In this document: positions 56,915 through 64,000 of the stretch, piece after piece
Numbering within the stretch: the first letter of the stretch is position 1
Layout of the letters: every line of letters begins with the position of its first letter
Source: Pseudobutyrivibrio ruminis
Lineage (GTDB): Bacteria; Bacillota; Clostridia; Lachnospirales; Lachnospiraceae
DNA: 64,000 nucleotides
Reading direction: 5' to 3'
Assembly: GCF_015057245.1 (NCBI RefSeq)
Contig: NZ_SVET01000012.1
Location: 18,683 to 82,682 of the forward strand
Program-made: the position numbers and the translations under genes
The notes under the pieces: generated by a model
Told to the model about the DNA's origin: nothing
Seen by the model: the letters and a program-made list of their open reading frames with translations, nothing else
Database searches by the model: none

Positions 56915-56949
56915 AAAAGCTCGCGACCTCCCATTGGCCGCGAGCTTTT
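56915..56949. terminator. Terminator after the sugar transporter operon
   Basis: A perfect 11-bp stem, AAAAGCTCGCG (56915-56925)/CGCGAGCTTTT (56939-56949), with a 13-nt loop. The outer A/T pairs give a short U tract on either strand. It lies 10 nt before the giant palindrome. Confidence 0.75.
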
Positions 56950-56959
56950 GCGTTGCCCG

Positions 56960-57630
56960 GCCCCACAGCCTTGCCCTCCCCAATAACACCTGCCCACAGG
57001 CCCCTGGCCCCGCCGGCCCCCGCCACCCCATCGCCATGCCCTCCTGGGGTACGTCACAGATTTTGGATTATCTAAATGTGTAGTCGCCCATATTTATTAA
57101 TAGGTGTTCTTACAAAGTTTTACAATTCTATCAGTAAGGTATGGGTGGAGACGGACAAACACTACACTAAGTAATCATCAGTCTTAAACTAGCTTTGTAT
57201 TTATTACTATTTGCTTTGGAGCGAACTTAGAATAATAAAAACAGGTTTTGTAATAGATAAGCATGAGGCGCCATGGACGGCGCCGAAAGCCCGACAACGA
57301 AATGGACTGAGTTTAAGGGCGGTGCTTATGTATACAAAACCTGTTTTTTAATTATTCTTGGTGAGCGGAGTAGCAAAAGTAATAATACAAAGACTAGTTA
57401 AGACTAGATGATTACGTATATTACAATTGTCCGTCCCACCCATACATTACCTTCGAATAGTAAAAGCTTCGTAAGTACACCTACATATGGGCGACTTTAC
57501 ACATTAAGGTAATCCAAAAATCTGCTCCAATGATACCTCCAGGAGGGCATGGCGATGAGGGTGGCGGGGGCCGGAGGGGCCAGGGGCCTGTGGGCAAATA
57601 TAAATAGGGGGAAGAGCAAGGCTGTGGGGC
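56960..57630. repeat. Giant 671-nt imperfect palindrome
   Basis: The left arm, from GCCCCACAGCCTTGC (56960), is complementary to the right arm ending GCAAGGCTGTGGGGC (57630), with small bulges along about 290 nt each. The outer ~90 nt of each arm are very GC-rich (C-rich left, G-rich right), unlike the surrounding AT-rich DNA. The middle is ordinary in composition but still pairs (GTCGCCCATAT/ATATGGGCGAC, GGTATGGGTGG/CCACCCATAC, GTAATCATC/GATGATTAC). The centre is a terminator-like stem and a folded tip. No credible gene lies inside, and it fills the gap between the sugar operon and the GDSL gene. No flanking duplication is visible. Confidence 0.9.
57257..57329 (+). other. Folded tip of the giant palindrome
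   Basis: Closed by ATAAGCA (57257-57263)/TGCTTAT (57323-57329). It contains the hairpin GGCGCC-ATGGAC-GGCGCC (57267-57284), then GAAA, then GCCC (57289-57292)/GGGC (57317-57320) enclosing AAC...GTT. ATGGAC occurs twice (57273 and 57302), once in each inner loop. The surrounding stem AAAAACAGGTTTTGTA/TACAAAACCTGTTTTTT (57237-57252, 57333-57349) ends in a T run. I cannot match it to a known ribozyme or riboswitch. Confidence 0.6.
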
Positions 57631-57675
57631 TAGTTTGTTTTGAATATCGCGGCCAAGAGTGCTAATATTTTAGGT

Positions 57676-58377
57676 ATGGAAATAATAAAAGGATTCTTAC
57701 AGAGGAAAATGGTTATATTACTGGCGGCGGTTGTACTGGTGTTTTTTGTGCTTTTCAATTCGGGCTTCTTTGGGGGCAAGGATGAGAGGATTAGGGTTTC
57801 CTGCGTGGGCGATAGTCTTACCTATGGAAGTGGAGTGCTGAAGACTAGGGATACGGATGCATATCCAGCACAGCTGCAGATAAAGATGGGGACAGATCAT
57901 CTTGTTTCAAATTTTGGATTGCGCAATGCTACGGCATCTGCATCTGGGGATTTGCCATATGTGGAGTCGGAGGAGTATCAACAGTCGTTGAAGTCTAAGC
58001 CTGATATTGTGGTGCTTATGCTTGGAACAAATGATACAAAGACTTATAACTGGAATGCATCAGATTATGAGGCAGGGCTGAAGGAGCTTGTGGAATCATA
58101 TCAGCAACTGGATACTAAGCCTACAGTGTACTTGATGCGTAGTCCTTATTGCTATTCATTGGATGGAAGTGATGTGGCTGAGTATGATATTCAGCCTGCA
58201 GTTGTAGCGGATGAATTGGGAGGAATCGTTGAAAAGGTTGCGGCTGAGACTGGTGTAGAGGTGATTGATCTGTATCAGCTTACTGAGGGGCAGGATGAGC
58301 TTTATACTGACGGAATTCACTTTAATGCAAAGGGCTATGAGCTTATAGCTGATGAGGTGTATGCTAATTTAAAATAA
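57676..58377 (+). CDS. GDSL/SGNH hydrolase with N-terminal membrane anchor
   Basis: About 233 residues. An N-terminal hydrophobic segment (MVILLAAVVLVFFVLF) acts as anchor or signal. The SGNH blocks follow: VGDSLTYGSG (Ser nucleophile), MLGTNDTK (block III) and YTDGIHFNAKGY (Asp-x2-His). It is likely an extracellular esterase, for example removing acetyl groups from carbohydrate. The start is uncertain: the ATG at 57676 has a poor site, and a TTG at 57640, nine bases past the giant palindrome, is possible. Weak initiation may mean expression depends on the upstream structure. Confidence 0.85.
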   Translation: MEIIKGFLQRKMVILLAAVVLVFFVLFNSGFFGGKDERIRVSCVGDSLTYGSGVLKTRDTDAYPAQLQIKMGTDHLVSNFGLRNATASASGDLPYVESEEYQQSLKSKPDIVVLMLGTNDTKTYNWNASDYEAGLKELVESYQQLDTKPTVYLMRSPYCYSLDGSDVAEYDIQPAVVADELGGIVEKVAAETGVEVIDLYQLTEGQDELYTDGIHFNAKGYELIADEVYANLK

Positions 58378-58393
58378 TTTTCAATAAAACCTG

Positions 58394-58452
58394 TTGACAT
58401 TTTATGCCTACAGGTTTATATTTTAATCAAACATATGAACAATCATTCATAT
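58394..58452 (+). promoter_or_regulatory. Promoter and ArsR/SmtB-type operator of the metal-efflux operon
   Basis: TTGACA (58394-58399), 17 nt, TATATT (58417-58422). Eleven bases on is the inverted repeat ATATGAA-N6-TTCATAT (58433-58452), which fits ArsR/SmtB/CadC operators and overlaps the expected transcript start. The -35 also lies in the loop of a hairpin, AAACCTGT...ACAGGTTT, that may terminate the GDSL gene. Confidence 0.85.
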
Positions 58453-58495
58453 ATTCATTTTAAAGAAGACCCAATGGGGGACGGAGGAAAATATC

Positions 58496-58714
58496 ATGAA
58501 GAAAACTTACAAAATCGATGTAGATTGTGCAAACTGTGCAAACAAGATGGAGCAGGCTGCTAAGGAGACAGCAGGTGTTGCTGATGCTACAGTTAATTTT
58601 ATGGCACTTAAGATGAACGTTGAGTTCGAAGATGGAGCAGATGTTAAGGCTGTTATGGAAGAAGTTCTTAAGAACTGCAAGAAGGTAGAGGACGATTGCG
58701 AGATATTTTTATAG
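58496..58714 (+). CDS. Heavy-metal-associated (HMA) domain protein
   Basis: A 72-residue protein consisting of one ferredoxin-like metal-binding domain. The CxxC site is C11-C14 (DCANCANKM). Its C-terminus adds further cysteines (NCKKVEDDCEIFL). It is probably a metallochaperone or a detached N-terminal domain for the P-type ATPase 9 nt downstream, which lacks its own HMA domain. Ribosome site GGAGG. Confidence 0.92.
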   Translation: MKKTYKIDVDCANCANKMEQAAKETAGVADATVNFMALKMNVEFEDGADVKAVMEEVLKNCKKVEDDCEIFL

Positions 58715-58723
58715 GAGTTTGAT

Positions 58724-60595
58724 ATGAACAAAAAGCAGAAGAAGGTACTAATCAGAATAATTGCAGCGGCTTTGATGATGGCTATCCTGTTGTTGCTTCC
58801 TCTGGAAGAGGGCAGTTGGATTCGTTTTGTGCTGTTTTTGATTCCATATTTTACTATTGGTTACGACATTTTAAAGAAGGCATTTAAGGGAATTAAAAAT
58901 AAGCAGGTCTTTGATGAGAATTTCCTTATGGCTGTTGCCACTATTGGCGCCATGGCACTTGGGGAATACACCGAAGGCGTAGCGGTTATGCTATTTTATC
59001 AGGTTGGTGAATTATTCCAATCATATGCTGTAGGAAAGAGCAGAAGAAACATTTCCCAGCTTATGGATATTAGGCCTGATTTTGCAAATATAATGGTGGA
59101 CGGCCAGCTTACACAGGTTGATCCAGACGAAGTAGAAATCGGAAGCGAAATCATAGTTCAGCCTGGTGAAAAGATACCTATTGATGGCGTGGTTATTGAC
59201 GGTACAGCTACTCTTGATACTGCAGCTCTTACAGGTGAAAGCGTTCCTAGAAGCGCAAAGCCTGGGGATGAAGTTATTTCCGGATGTATTAATATGTCAG
59301 GTGTTCTCACTATCCGCACTACAAAGGAGTTCGGCGAATCTACAGCATCAAAGATTCTCGATTTAGTGGAGAATGCATCTTCCAAGAAATCAAAGCCAGA
59401 GAACTTTATTTCAAGATTTGCCAGAGTGTACACACCAGCTGTTTGTTATTCAGCGGTAGCGCTTGCAGTACTTCCACCAGTTATTTCTCTTATTATCGGT
59501 GTTAATCCTAACTGGGGCCAGTGGATTTACAGAGCCCTTACATTCCTTGTTATCAGTTGCCCATGTGCGCTTGTTATCAGTATTCCGCTTACATTCTTTG
59601 CAGGAATTGGTGGTGCCAGCAAGGAAGGTGTTCTTGTAAAAGGGTCAAACTATCTTGATATGCTTTCAAAGGCCAAAATCGCTGTTATGGACAAGACTGG
59701 TACTTTGACAGAGGGCGTATTCAAGGTTACAAAGATTGTTCCTAATGATATTTCAGAGGATGAGCTTTTGATGTATGCTGCAATGGCTGAGGTATACTCA
59801 AATCATCCGATTTCACGTAGCTTGAAGGAGGCTTACAACAAGCCAATCGACACAAATGATGTTACTGATGTGCAGGAAATCTCTGGACATGGAATCAAGG
59901 CAGTAGTCCTTGGAAAGACTGTAAATGCCGGAAATGAGAAGCTTATGGCTTCTGTTGGTACAGCTTTCAACCAGGCAAATGAGCCAGGTACAGTTATCTA
60001 TATCGCCATTGATGGCCAGTATAAAGGTTACATCCTTATATCTGATGAGATTAAAGCTACATCAAAGGCGGCTATCGAAAACATGAAGCGAGTTGGCATT
60101 AGACAGACAGTCATGCTTACTGGAGATAGCAAGAGCGTAGCAGATATTGTTGCAAAGGATTTGGGGCTTGATAGTGTTTGCTCAGAACTTTTACCAGGAG
60201 ATAAGGTTCAGAAGGTGGAGGAGCTTTTGGCTTCCAAATCAGAAAATGATCAGTTGATTTTTGTTGGTGATGGAATCAATGATGCCCCTGTACTTTCAAG
60301 GGCTGATATCGGTATTGCCATGGGAGCTCTTGGTAGTGATGCAGCTATTGAAGCCGCAGATGTTGTTCTTATGGACGACGATCCAATGAAGATTTCAAAG
60401 GCAATTGGAATTGCTAAAAAGTGCATGCGTATAGTATATGAAAATATTTACTTTGCCATCGGAGTTAAGGTATTATGTTTGATACTTGGTGCGCTTGGTA
60501 TTGCAAATATGTGGTATGCTATTTTTGCAGACGTTGGTGTTATGGTTATTGCAGTTCTCAACGCAATCCGCGCATTACGTGTGAAGAACATTTAG
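58724..60595 (+). CDS. cadA: Heavy-metal P1B-type ATPase (Zn/Cd/Pb efflux, CadA/ZntA-like)
   Basis: A 623-residue cation pump. The transmembrane metal site is SCPCALV, the phosphorylated Asp is in MDKTGTLTEG, the actuator has LTGESVP, and the hinge is VGDGINDAPVLSRADIGIAMG. The HP motif NHPISRS is present. It has no N-terminal HMA domain; that is encoded separately just upstream. CPC plus a CadC-type regulator next door favours Zn/Cd/Pb over copper. It exports metal across the cytoplasmic membrane. Confidence 0.93.
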   Translation: MNKKQKKVLIRIIAAALMMAILLLLPLEEGSWIRFVLFLIPYFTIGYDILKKAFKGIKNKQVFDENFLMAVATIGAMALGEYTEGVAVMLFYQVGELFQSYAVGKSRRNISQLMDIRPDFANIMVDGQLTQVDPDEVEIGSEIIVQPGEKIPIDGVVIDGTATLDTAALTGESVPRSAKPGDEVISGCINMSGVLTIRTTKEFGESTASKILDLVENASSKKSKPENFISRFARVYTPAVCYSAVALAVLPPVISLIIGVNPNWGQWIYRALTFLVISCPCALVISIPLTFFAGIGGASKEGVLVKGSNYLDMLSKAKIAVMDKTGTLTEGVFKVTKIVPNDISEDELLMYAAMAEVYSNHPISRSLKEAYNKPIDTNDVTDVQEISGHGIKAVVLGKTVNAGNEKLMASVGTAFNQANEPGTVIYIAIDGQYKGYILISDEIKATSKAAIENMKRVGIRQTVMLTGDSKSVADIVAKDLGLDSVCSELLPGDKVQKVEELLASKSENDQLIFVGDGINDAPVLSRADIGIAMGALGSDAAIEAADVVLMDDDPMKISKAIGIAKKCMRIVYENIYFAIGVKVLCLILGALGIANMWYAIFADVGVMVIAVLNAIRALRVKNI

Positions 60596-60606
60596 GAGGT
60601 TTGACA

Positions 60607-60963
60607 ATGGTTAAACATGCAGAATGCTGTGAAGAGCAGTGTGTACATAAAGAATTGGTAGCAAATGTACTTAACGATTTGCCTGATGAGGATGTCTTAT
60701 ACGATTTGGCAGAGCTTTTCAAGGTTTTTGGTGATAGTACCAGGGTACGAATCCTGATTGCTTTATTCGAGGCAGAGCTTTGCGTATGCGACATTTCAGA
60801 AGCTCTTGGTATGACACAATCAGCTGTATCACATCAGCTGCAGATTCTTCGTACAAACAAGCTTGTAAAGAGCCGTCGCGAGGGCAAGCAGATTTATTAT
60901 AGTTTGGCAGATGAGCATGTGGTTACCATTATGGCACAAGGCCTAAATCACATCTTAGAATAA
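60607..60963 (+). CDS. cadC: CadC/SmtB-family metal-responsive repressor
   Basis: A 118-residue winged-helix repressor. It has N-terminal cysteines (C7, C8, C12) and the alpha-3 motif ELCVCDIS (C59, C61), matching the CadC thiolate site, and also a C-terminal alpha-5 zinc motif (D102, H104, H115, E118: Asp-x-His-x10-His-x2-Glu). It is the last gene of the efflux operon. The ATG at 60607 follows AGGAGG, 11 nt after the ATPase stop. It likely binds the inverted repeat at 58433-58452 and is released by Cd, Pb or Zn. Confidence 0.92.
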   Translation: MVKHAECCEEQCVHKELVANVLNDLPDEDVLYDLAELFKVFGDSTRVRILIALFEAELCVCDISEALGMTQSAVSHQLQILRTNKLVKSRREGKQIYYSLADEHVVTIMAQGLNHILE

Positions 60964-60980
60964 TATATTAGAGGATAGTT

Positions 60981-61017
60981 CCCCTTGTTCTTTCTTAGAA
61001 GAACAAGGGGTTTTTTT
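60981..61017 (+). terminator. Terminator after the efflux operon
   Basis: A 12-bp stem, CCCCTTGTTCTT/AAGAACAAGGGG, with a 6-nt loop, then a seven-T run. Confidence 0.95.
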
Positions 61018-61076
61018 ATTATTTTTTTGCTTGTAACGAAACAATTTATCAATAAGAAAAAAATGTGAAAAAAGTA

Positions 61077-61129
61077 TTGACTTCGAACTTCTATTAGTAT
61101 AAGATAACCACAGTTAGCAACAGCTAACT
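61077..61129 (+). promoter_or_regulatory. Promoter and metal-regulator-like operator of the DUF3793-flavodoxin unit
   Basis: TTGACT (61077-61082), 17 nt, TAAGAT (61100-61105). Directly downstream is AGTTAGC-AACA-GCTAACT (61112-61129), which covers the expected start point. The half-site resembles DtxR-family (iron/manganese) operators. The regulator itself is not in the window. Confidence 0.7.
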
Positions 61130-61154
61130 AAAATATGAACAGGAAGCTAACATT

Positions 61155-61769
61155 ATGTGCGAAGAAGTATTTGAAATGATATGTGCCATGGACAGGCGAT
61201 GTGTAGAGTTGCAAGTTGTATTGCAGTGTGCTCCCACATTAGCAGGCCTTAAAACTTCAAATCTTCTTATAGTTCCGAAAGATCAGGAAGATAAGGTTAG
61301 ATTTGTTCTTAGGCATTCAGGCTTGTTGGGGTATCGCCTCGTGTACGATAGACATCGAGTTATCTTTTTGGTTTTTAATAAGGACAAGCTCATAAGCTAC
61401 CTTGCAAAGCCAGAGATAAAGGAATTTCTTTCCTCTTATGGATATCGTACAGATGCCTTTGGGTATTCACTTCGAAATTTCCAGAATCGTTACGATTCTT
61501 ATGTTCATAAAAGGGATAATTTCCCGCATGAGATGGGAGTGTTCCTCGGATATCCGCTTTGTGATGTAGTAGGCTTCATTCAAAACGGAGGAGACGGATT
61601 TGTGCTGTCGGGGTATTGGAAGGTTTACAAAAATGCGACTGAGGCACAGAAGTTATTTGAAAAATTTGACATTGTAAAAGATGATATGGTTCGCATGGTA
61701 TTCAAAGGATATTCATTGAAAGATATCGTAAATACGTATGCAAAGCCTGTCATATCCTTGGCAGTTTAA
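61155..61769 (+). CDS. DUF3793 family protein
   Basis: A 204-residue cytoplasmic protein of the DUF3793 family, typical of Clostridia. Recognisable stretches are APTLAGLKTSNLLIV, FPHEMGVFLGYPLCDVVGFI and YWKVYKNATEAQKLFEKFD. It often accompanies iron-transport or flavodoxin genes; here a flavodoxin gene follows by 34 nt. Function unknown. Ribosome site AGGAAG. The likely metal-dependent operator upstream suggests induction on iron shortage. Confidence 0.88.
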   Translation: MCEEVFEMICAMDRRCVELQVVLQCAPTLAGLKTSNLLIVPKDQEDKVRFVLRHSGLLGYRLVYDRHRVIFLVFNKDKLISYLAKPEIKEFLSSYGYRTDAFGYSLRNFQNRYDSYVHKRDNFPHEMGVFLGYPLCDVVGFIQNGGDGFVLSGYWKVYKNATEAQKLFEKFDIVKDDMVRMVFKGYSLKDIVNTYAKPVISLAV

Positions 61770-61803
61770 GTCAAAATATCTTATTTTAAAGGAGATTAAA
61801 GTC

Positions 61804-62235
61804 ATGAGTAAGGTTAATGTTGTATTTTGGTCACAGTCTGGTAATACAGAGAGTATGGCAAACGCTGTAGGTGCTGGTGTTACAGCAGCAGGCGGCGAGG
61901 CTAACGTAGTATACGTTGGTGATGCTTCTATAGATGAGCTCAAGAATGCAAAGGCATTTGCACTTGGATGTCCAGCAATGGGCGCTGAGGTTCTTGAGGA
62001 AGGCGAGATGGAGCCATTCGTTACAGATTTAGAGGGCTTTGTTTCAGGTAAGACAATCGGTCTTTTCGGCTCATATGGCTGGGGAGATGGTCAGTGGATG
62101 CGCGACTGGGTTGATCGCATGACAGCAGCAGGCGCAACAGTAGTAAACGGCGAAGGCGTTATTTGCCAGGACGCTCCAGACGGAGCAGCAGAAGCTGCAT
62201 GCCAGGAGCTTGGTAAAGCTTTAGCAGCAGTTTAA
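61804..62235 (+). CDS. Flavodoxin
   Basis: A 143-residue short-chain flavodoxin. The FMN phosphate loop is WSQSGNTESMAN, the aromatic isoalloxazine loops are near GCPAMGAEVLEEGEM and FGSYGWGDGQWM. It carries electrons in place of ferredoxin, typically when iron is scarce. It is the second gene after DUF3793 in the same unit. Ribosome site AAAGGAG. Confidence 0.95.
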   Translation: MSKVNVVFWSQSGNTESMANAVGAGVTAAGGEANVVYVGDASIDELKNAKAFALGCPAMGAEVLEEGEMEPFVTDLEGFVSGKTIGLFGSYGWGDGQWMRDWVDRMTAAGATVVNGEGVICQDAPDGAAEAACQELGKALAAV

Positions 62236-62312
62236 TTTCATATTTTAGCTTATTTCCTTTCCCTGAGTTTCTAACCGGGTTTCTTGGGGAAGTTATTAGA
62301 CTCCTTTTACAG

Positions 62313-62425
62313 CCTCCAGGTATGCCAGTGCCTGGAGGTATTTATATATAACTTCAACTCAAACTTGATTTGAGTTGAAGTTATACTGGAGCAGCCTTTG
62401 CCGAAGGCAAATTTTAAATGGCTGC
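62313..62425. other. Three consecutive strong hairpins after flavodoxin
   Basis: CCTCCAGG (62313-62320)/CCTGGAGG (62331-62338). Next is a perfect 17-bp inverted repeat with a 5-nt loop, left arm 62347-62363 and right arm 62369-62385, loop CTTGA. Last is GCAGCC (62391-62396)/GGCTGC (62420-62425) enclosing TTTGCC-GAA-GGCAAA. None has a strong T tract. The first may terminate the flavodoxin transcript. The rest of the gap to 62496 is AT-rich and should hold the next promoter. Confidence 0.6.
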
Positions 62426-62496
62426 GACTGTCCTTGTTATTCTGTCTAGGATTATAGTACTTGATTTTTTGATTGCACACTATTATATTTTACGAT

Positions 62497-63768
62497 ATGA
62501 ATAAGAAAATATTAATTTATATAATAATTATATTAGCAGCGATTATATTAATTCTGGTGGCGTGCTTTGGAGTTGGCACAAAATCTTCGGATTCATCCAA
62601 GATAGAACAATACAAGGACTATTCAGACTTAGACAATATCTCCATCTGGCTGGCCACAGATATTCACTACATCGACCCTAATCTTACAGACGGCGGCGAG
62701 TACTATCAACGTATGGTAGAGTCAGGAGATGGCAAGTATATGTATGGCTGTGAGGAGATTACAGATGAGTTCATAAGCCAGGTAATAGAAGCTCATCCAT
62801 CGGCTTTGATTTTGTCCGGAGATATAACTTTCAATGGCGCCCGTGACAGCCATATTGCCTTAGCAAATAAGCTTAAGGCTATTAGTGATGCAGGTATTCC
62901 AGTTATAGCCCTACCAGGTAATCATGATTTAACTGTAGGCAGGGCAGCCAAATTCAGTGGTGATTCATATGAGCTTGTGGATAGTATAGATGCATCGGAA
63001 TTTTTGGACATATACAGTGATTATGGTTTTAGTAACGCTGTTGCCAGGGATGATACATCTCTTTCTTATGTAACAGAGGTTGCGCCAAATCTTAGAATTC
63101 TTGTAGTGGATGTAAACACAGTTCCAGGAATGTCTGGAATACTTACAAATGCAACCTTAGATTTCGTAGAAGAGCAGTTGAAACAGGCAAAAGAAGATAA
63201 GGCTTATGTAATAGGAGTGACTCACCAAACTCTTCTTGAGCACAGTGAATTGACATCCCAAGGAATGACATTCATTAATAATGACAAGCTATTAGGTTTA
63301 TATGAGAAATATGATGTGCTTATGAACCTTTCCGGCCATATGCATATACAACACATTAAAGAGTCCAATGAGGGCTTTGTAGAGATAGCGACTGGGGCAC
63401 TTATGACTGCTCCTAATTATCATGGAGAAATTAGCCTTAATGGACGAAAAATGACGTATAAAGCTGTTACTACAATTACAGATGAAAAGCTAGCCGTTGC
63501 AGCTGAGGGATTCCTTTGGAACAACGCATACAGACAGGCTATGGAAATTGTATCGGAGCATGATAAATCAGCCGAAATGGCGGGGTATTTTGCGGATTTT
63601 AATGTAAACTATATTGCAGGGCGTCCAGATCTTATTCAGTGGGATTCTGAGTTAAATAAACAGTGGAAGGAAACTGACTCTTTTGTCCCAGTATACTTCC
63701 AGGTAGTAGCAGATGAAATGGAGGCGTCAAAACAGCAAAATTTCAGCGAATACACCATCAAATGGTAA
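62497..63768 (+). CDS. Membrane-anchored metallophosphoesterase
   Basis: About 423 residues. An N-terminal hydrophobic segment (ILIYIIIILAAIILILVACFG) could be an anchor or, with the Cys, a lipoprotein signal. The calcineurin-like metal motifs follow in order: ATDIHYI, LSGDITFNG, LPGNHDLT, GVTHQT and LSGHMHIQH. The ATG at 62497 has no evident ribosome site, and an in-frame TTG at 62473 is the alternative. It probably acts outside the membrane on phosphate esters; substrate unknown. Confidence 0.88.
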   Translation: MNKKILIYIIIILAAIILILVACFGVGTKSSDSSKIEQYKDYSDLDNISIWLATDIHYIDPNLTDGGEYYQRMVESGDGKYMYGCEEITDEFISQVIEAHPSALILSGDITFNGARDSHIALANKLKAISDAGIPVIALPGNHDLTVGRAAKFSGDSYELVDSIDASEFLDIYSDYGFSNAVARDDTSLSYVTEVAPNLRILVVDVNTVPGMSGILTNATLDFVEEQLKQAKEDKAYVIGVTHQTLLEHSELTSQGMTFINNDKLLGLYEKYDVLMNLSGHMHIQHIKESNEGFVEIATGALMTAPNYHGEISLNGRKMTYKAVTTITDEKLAVAAEGFLWNNAYRQAMEIVSEHDKSAEMAGYFADFNVNYIAGRPDLIQWDSELNKQWKETDSFVPVYFQVVADEMEASKQQNFSEYTIKW

Positions 63769-63849
63769 GGGTATATGCCACAGATAAAAGTTGTCGGAAT
63801 ATCTGATATTTCGTGATAAAATCTAACAATTTAATTTTGAAAAAGTTGT

Positions 63850-63878
63850 TGACAAAGCCTTGATTCTCATATATACTC
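63850..63878 (+). promoter_or_regulatory. Promoter of tRNA-Pro
   Basis: TTGACA (63850-63855), 17 nt, TATACT (63873-63878): a near-consensus housekeeping promoter. Confidence 0.9.
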
Positions 63879-63924
63879 TCTATTGTTCGCGAGAGATACG
63901 CAACAAACGCAGAACGAATTATTT

Positions 63925-63999
63925 CGGGGTGTGGCTCAGTTTGGCTAGAGCACCTGGTTTGGGACCAGGGGGTCGCAGGTTCGAATCCTGTCACCCCGA
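63925..63999 (+). tRNA. tRNA-Pro (anticodon UGG)
   Basis: The acceptor stem CGGGGTG (63925-63931) pairs with CACCCCG (63992-63998), with discriminator A63999. The D arm is GCTC...GAGC, the anticodon arm CCTGG-TTTGGGA-CCAGG gives anticodon TGG, and the T arm is GCAGG-TTCGAAT-CCTGT. The window ends right after the gene, so downstream tRNAs may follow. Confidence 0.97.
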
Positions 64000-64000
64000 C

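Noticed and set aside
56836..57057. A minus-strand reading frame in the GC-rich left arm of the giant palindrome
   Set aside because: Gly/Arg low-complexity product, no ribosome site, and it is explained by the repetitive GC-rich arm.
57257..57329. Twister, hammerhead or HDV-like ribozyme at the palindrome tip
   Set aside because: Some GC-rich elements look similar (GAAAGCCCG, GCCATGG), but the conserved catalytic cores are not present in order.
56960..57630. Insertion sequence or retron
   Set aside because: No transposase or reverse transcriptase frame and no flanking target duplication.

Overview
The window looks like chromosome of an anaerobic, butyrate-producing Lachnospiraceae, most likely Pseudobutyrivibrio or Butyrivibrio (inference from gene content). 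The evidence is about 40% GC, a surface alpha-amylase with starch-binding repeats, pyruvate formate-lyase, a crotonase, DUF3793 and DUF6320 proteins, a YjfB motility protein, and a reverse rubrerythrin with PerR. I see no phage, IS element, CRISPR array or rRNA. One tRNA gene (Pro, UGG) closes the window.

Layout. 1-3.1 kb: oxidative-stress pair (reverse rubrerythrin, PerR) and a chemoreceptor. 3.1-10.1 kb: an OPT peptide transporter with a PqqD-like partner, a 45-residue protein, a TrpXYZ-type ABC transporter and aspartate kinase. Three of these units share a CACTTTA/TAAAGTG operator-like motif. 10.1-21 kb: a large membrane-anchored GH13 amylase, pyrC-pyrF-pyrK-pyrD, MecA and a cytoplasmic GH13 enzyme. 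21-24.2 kb: pflB-pflA on the minus strand, with structured leader and intergenic DNA. 24.4-30.4 kb: exonuclease, flavin reductase, M18 aminopeptidase, eukaryotic-type HisA, DapL and an AraR-type repressor. 30.6-36.6 kb: YjfB, then esterase, condensation-like acyltransferase, DUF6320 and an EAL-PAS-GGDEF protein. 36.7-46.3 kb: crotonase, an N/Q-rich membrane protein, IleS, glycogen phosphorylase, a CPBP protease and a calcium-binding-repeat protein. 46.3-56.9 kb: a sugar-sensing and uptake locus with a membrane-anchored sugar-binding protein, histidine kinase, AraC-type regulator, two further binding proteins, an ABC ATPase and two paralogous permeases. 57.6-64 kb: GDSL hydrolase, a CadC-regulated metal-efflux operon, DUF3793-flavodoxin, a phosphoesterase and tRNA-Pro.

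Starch is handled by the extracellular amylase, the cytoplasmic GH13 enzyme and glycogen phosphorylase. The kinase/regulator pair probably controls the adjacent sugar transporter. PflB with its activase supplies the mixed-acid branch of pyruvate metabolism.

The most unusual content is intergenic. (1) A dispersed hairpin element occurs four times (43-138, 32036-32119, 41503-41585 on the minus strand, 41658-41740). It has conserved internal-loop motifs (GUAG ... CGUAAC, a bulged U, conserved apical loop) and variable stems that stay complementary. One closing pair appears as all four Watson-Crick combinations (G-C, U-A, C-G, A-U). This is strong in-window evidence for a structured RNA or ssDNA family I cannot name. 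(2) A 671-nt imperfect giant palindrome (56960-57630), with GC-rich outer arms and a compact folded tip, lies between the sugar transporter and the GDSL gene. (3) Further elaborate hairpins lie inside the pflBA operon, in the pflB leader and at 62.3-62.4 kb.
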